A stretch of DNA of 64,000 nt from Gammaproteobacteria bacterium (GTDB taxonomy: Bacteria > Pseudomonadota > Gammaproteobacteria > Competibacterales > Competibacteraceae): the NCBI GenBank assembly GCA_024235135.1, contig JACKMZ010000001.1, positions 310,001 through 374,000 on the forward strand, written 5' to 3'. Numbering within the stretch: the first letter of the stretch is position 1; each line of letters begins with the position of its first letter. Made by a program: the position numbers and the translations under genes. The notes beneath the pieces are model-generated. The model saw nothing but the letters and a program-made list of their open reading frames with translations, was not told where the DNA came from and ran no database searches. Below are positions 62,279 to 64,000 of the stretch, in pieces.

Positions 62279-62923
62279 ATGGCAATCGGATTGATTGGTC
62301 GTAAGGCCGGCATGACGCGCGTTTTCACTGAAGATGGCAATTCGGTGCCGGTGACCGTGATCGAGGTTGAACCCAATCGCGTGACTCAGGTGAAAACCAT
62401 CCCTGTGGATGGTTACCGCGCTTTGCAAGTAACGGCGGGCACACGCCGCTCCAGCCGAGTCAATAAACCCACTGCCGGGCATTACGCCAAAGCAGGCGTT
62501 GAACCTGGAAGGGGCTTGTGGGAATTCCGACTGGCCGATGATGAAGGTGCCGATTTTGTAGTCGGTGCTGAGCTCAAGGTGGATTTGTTTCAGGCCGGAC
62601 AAAAAGTTGATGTGGCGGGTACCACGATTGGTAAGGGGTATGCCGGTACTATCAAGCGACACCATTTTAAGGGTCAACGGAACAGCCACGGTAATTCGCT
62701 TTCTCATCGGGTGCCGGGTTCCATCGGTCAGAACCAGACGCCGGGGCGTGTGTTCAAGGGCAAGAAAATGTCCGGACAGCTTGGCGCCGTGCGGCGCAGT
62801 GTGCTGAATCTCGAAGTGATACGCGTCGATGCGGAACGCAATCTGTTACTGCTCAAAGGGGCTGTGCCCGGTGCCAAGGGGGGTGATTTGATTATTCGTC
62901 CAACCGTTAAGGCACGCCGTTAG
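62279..62923 (+). CDS. rplC: 50S ribosomal protein L3
   Basis: L3 helps assemble the peptidyl-transferase region. The 214-residue protein has GLIGRKAGMTRVFTEDG at the start and the methylation-site loop PGSIGQNQTPGRVFKGKKM (the Gln of GQNQTP is methylated by PrmB in relatives). Ribosome-binding site AGAGG. Confidence 0.98.
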   Translation: MAIGLIGRKAGMTRVFTEDGNSVPVTVIEVEPNRVTQVKTIPVDGYRALQVTAGTRRSSRVNKPTAGHYAKAGVEPGRGLWEFRLADDEGADFVVGAELKVDLFQAGQKVDVAGTTIGKGYAGTIKRHHFKGQRNSHGNSLSHRVPGSIGQNQTPGRVFKGKKMSGQLGAVRRSVLNLEVIRVDAERNLLLLKGAVPGAKGGDLIIRPTVKARR

Positions 62924-62937
62924 AGGAGTTGGGTACC

Positions 62938-63561
62938 ATGGATCTGCAAGTTATCAACAGCCGTGATCCCGCTTCCGCGAGTACAGCGATGGTGTCGGAT
63001 GCGGTTTTTGCACGCGATTTCAACGAATCACTGGTCCATCAGGTGGTCGTCGCTTGTTTGGCGCGCAGCCGCGCGGGAACCCGGGCGCAGAAAACTCGTT
63101 CGGAAGTCAGTGGCGGCGGTAGTAAGCCCTGGCGCCAGAAAGGTACCGGGCGGGCACGCGCCGGTACGATACGTAGCCCGTTGTGGCGTGGGGGCGGTGT
63201 GACCTTTGCTGCCAAGCCACAGGATTATGGCCAGAAGCTCAACAAGAAGATGTATCGGGCAGCGATGCGGGCCATCCTTTCGGAATTGCTGCGCCAGCAA
63301 CGGTTGCTCATCGTGGATGAGCTCACCGTGAGCGCCCCTAAGACCAAGGAGATAGCCGCCTGTTTGAAGCGCCTGAACGTCGATGAGAGCGTATTACTGG
63401 TGATTCTGGAGCCGGATCTCAATCTGTATCTCGCCGCGCGTAATCTTCCAGGCGTCGGCGTGAGTGAAGCGGCAACTTTAAATCCAGTCGATCTGGTGCG
63501 CTACGACAAGGTAATCATGACCACTGCCGCGCTGCAGTGGGTCGGGGAGTGGCTGCAATGA
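62938..63561 (+). CDS. rplD: 50S ribosomal protein L4
   Basis: L4 lines the exit tunnel and, in E. coli, represses its own operon. The 207-residue protein has TRAQKTRSEVSGGGSKPWRQKGTGRARAG, the tunnel loop. The ATG at 62938 fits the family; a TTG nine bases upstream is the only longer option. It overlaps rplW by four bases. Confidence 0.97.
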   Translation: MDLQVINSRDPASASTAMVSDAVFARDFNESLVHQVVVACLARSRAGTRAQKTRSEVSGGGSKPWRQKGTGRARAGTIRSPLWRGGGVTFAAKPQDYGQKLNKKMYRAAMRAILSELLRQQRLLIVDELTVSAPKTKEIAACLKRLNVDESVLLVILEPDLNLYLAARNLPGVGVSEAATLNPVDLVRYDKVIMTTAALQWVGEWLQ

Positions 63562-63851
63562 ATCAGGAACGTTTGATGACCATCTTGGTGGCGCCGCATA
63601 TCTCCGAGAAGAGCACGAGGGTTGCGGATCAATCCAACCAGGTTGTGTTCAAGGTCGCCAAGGACGCTACCAAGCCGGAAATCCGGCAAGCAGTGGAAAT
63701 GATGTTCAATGTCAAGGTTGAATCCGTCACGGTTACTAATGTCAAGGGTAAGCAAAAGCGTTTTGGTGCCCGTCTTGGACGCCGTGGCGATTGGAAAAAA
63801 GCCTACGTAGCCTTGGCTGAAGGCCAGGAAATACAGTTCATCGCGGAATGA
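63558..63851 (+). CDS. rplW: 50S ribosomal protein L23
   Basis: L23 sits at the tunnel exit and binds trigger factor and SRP. The 97-residue protein has LVAPHISEKSTRVAD, VKVESVTVTNVKGKQKRFG and GDWKKAYVALAEGQEI. ATG at 63558 overlaps the rplD stop. Confidence 0.97.
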   Translation: MNQERLMTILVAPHISEKSTRVADQSNQVVFKVAKDATKPEIRQAVEMMFNVKVESVTVTNVKGKQKRFGARLGRRGDWKKAYVALAEGQEIQFIAE

Positions 63852-63888
63852 ATGGGCGGCGGGCGATTGCGAAATCAGGTTAATTACT

Positions 63889-64000
63889 ATGGCGATAGTT
63901 AAACAAAAACCGACGTCACCGGGCCGCCGCTTCGTCGTCACGATAACCACCCCTGGGTTACACAAGGGCGAGCCTCACAAGCCGCTGTTGTCTAAGAAAA
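63889..64000 (+). CDS. rplB: 50S ribosomal protein L2, 3' end cut by window
   Basis: The first 37 residues (MAIVKQKPTSPGRRFVVTI... LHKGEPHKPLLSKK) match the L2 N-terminus. L2 is needed for subunit association and peptidyl transfer. The rest lies beyond base 64000. Confidence 0.95.
   Translation, partial: MAIVKQKPTSPGRRFVVTITTPGLHKGEPHKPLLSKK

Overview
The window is a chromosomal segment of a diazotrophic gammaproteobacterium. Three things point to this. The order of the cell-wall, division, cytochrome bc1, histidine, Mla and ribosomal genes is the one I know from Pseudomonas-like gammaproteobacteria. An Mla system, LpxC, DolP, SspB and MutT-ThiE show a Gram-negative envelope and gammaproteobacterial housekeeping genes. 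A nifVWZ operon has a NifA/sigma-54 promoter. I cannot name the genus; a methanotroph or a phototrophic sulfur bacterium would fit.

Layout. 1-2.8 kb is the AT-richer end of a surface-polysaccharide locus (Asp-box protein, ABC-2 export permease, GT4 glycosyltransferase). 2.8-5.0 kb is the nifV-nifW-nifZ operon. 5.3-11.1 kb carries a patatin lipase, SohB, IspG, a NodB-type deacetylase and Lgt, with a 520-bp non-coding scar before lgt. 11.2-16.6 kb is pilB-pilC-pilD-coaE-zapD. 16.6-38.3 kb, on the minus strand, is mraZ-rsmH-ftsL-ftsI-murE-mraY-murD-ftsW-murG-murC-murB-ftsQ-ftsA-ftsZ, then lpxC, secA, argJ and mutT-thiE. 38.6-45.3 kb has rnpB, rsmI, yraN, a three-gene cassette (alpha/beta hydrolase, membrane-anchored MurF-like ligase, atypical Ddl), gmhA/diaA and dolP. 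45.3-56.7 kb, on the minus strand, has sspB, petCBA, hisC-hisD-hisG, murA, ibaG, mlaBCDEF and a small membrane protein. 56.7-64 kb has truA, then rpsL-rpsG-fusA-tuf and rpsJ-rplC-rplD-rplW-rplB (cut by the window end).

Most genes cooperate in building and dividing the envelope: MurA starts the peptidoglycan precursor, MurB-MurE, MraY and MurG complete it, FtsW/FtsI polymerise it at the FtsZ/FtsA/ZapD ring, and LpxC and Mla serve the outer membrane. The main oddity is that the dcw cluster has no murF and no ddl. Both activities are instead encoded by diverged proteins in the cassette placed between yraN and diaA. The MurF-like protein has a multi-pass membrane domain where normal MurF has its UDP-MurNAc-tripeptide-binding domain. 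Other points of note are a textbook NifA site plus -24/-12 promoter that fixes the nifV start, a tuf gene with very unusual CGG/GGG/GCG codon use, an RNase P RNA whose 5' end overlaps the rsmI stop codon, and an 11-bp palindromic motif occurring three times, twice around the mra promoter.
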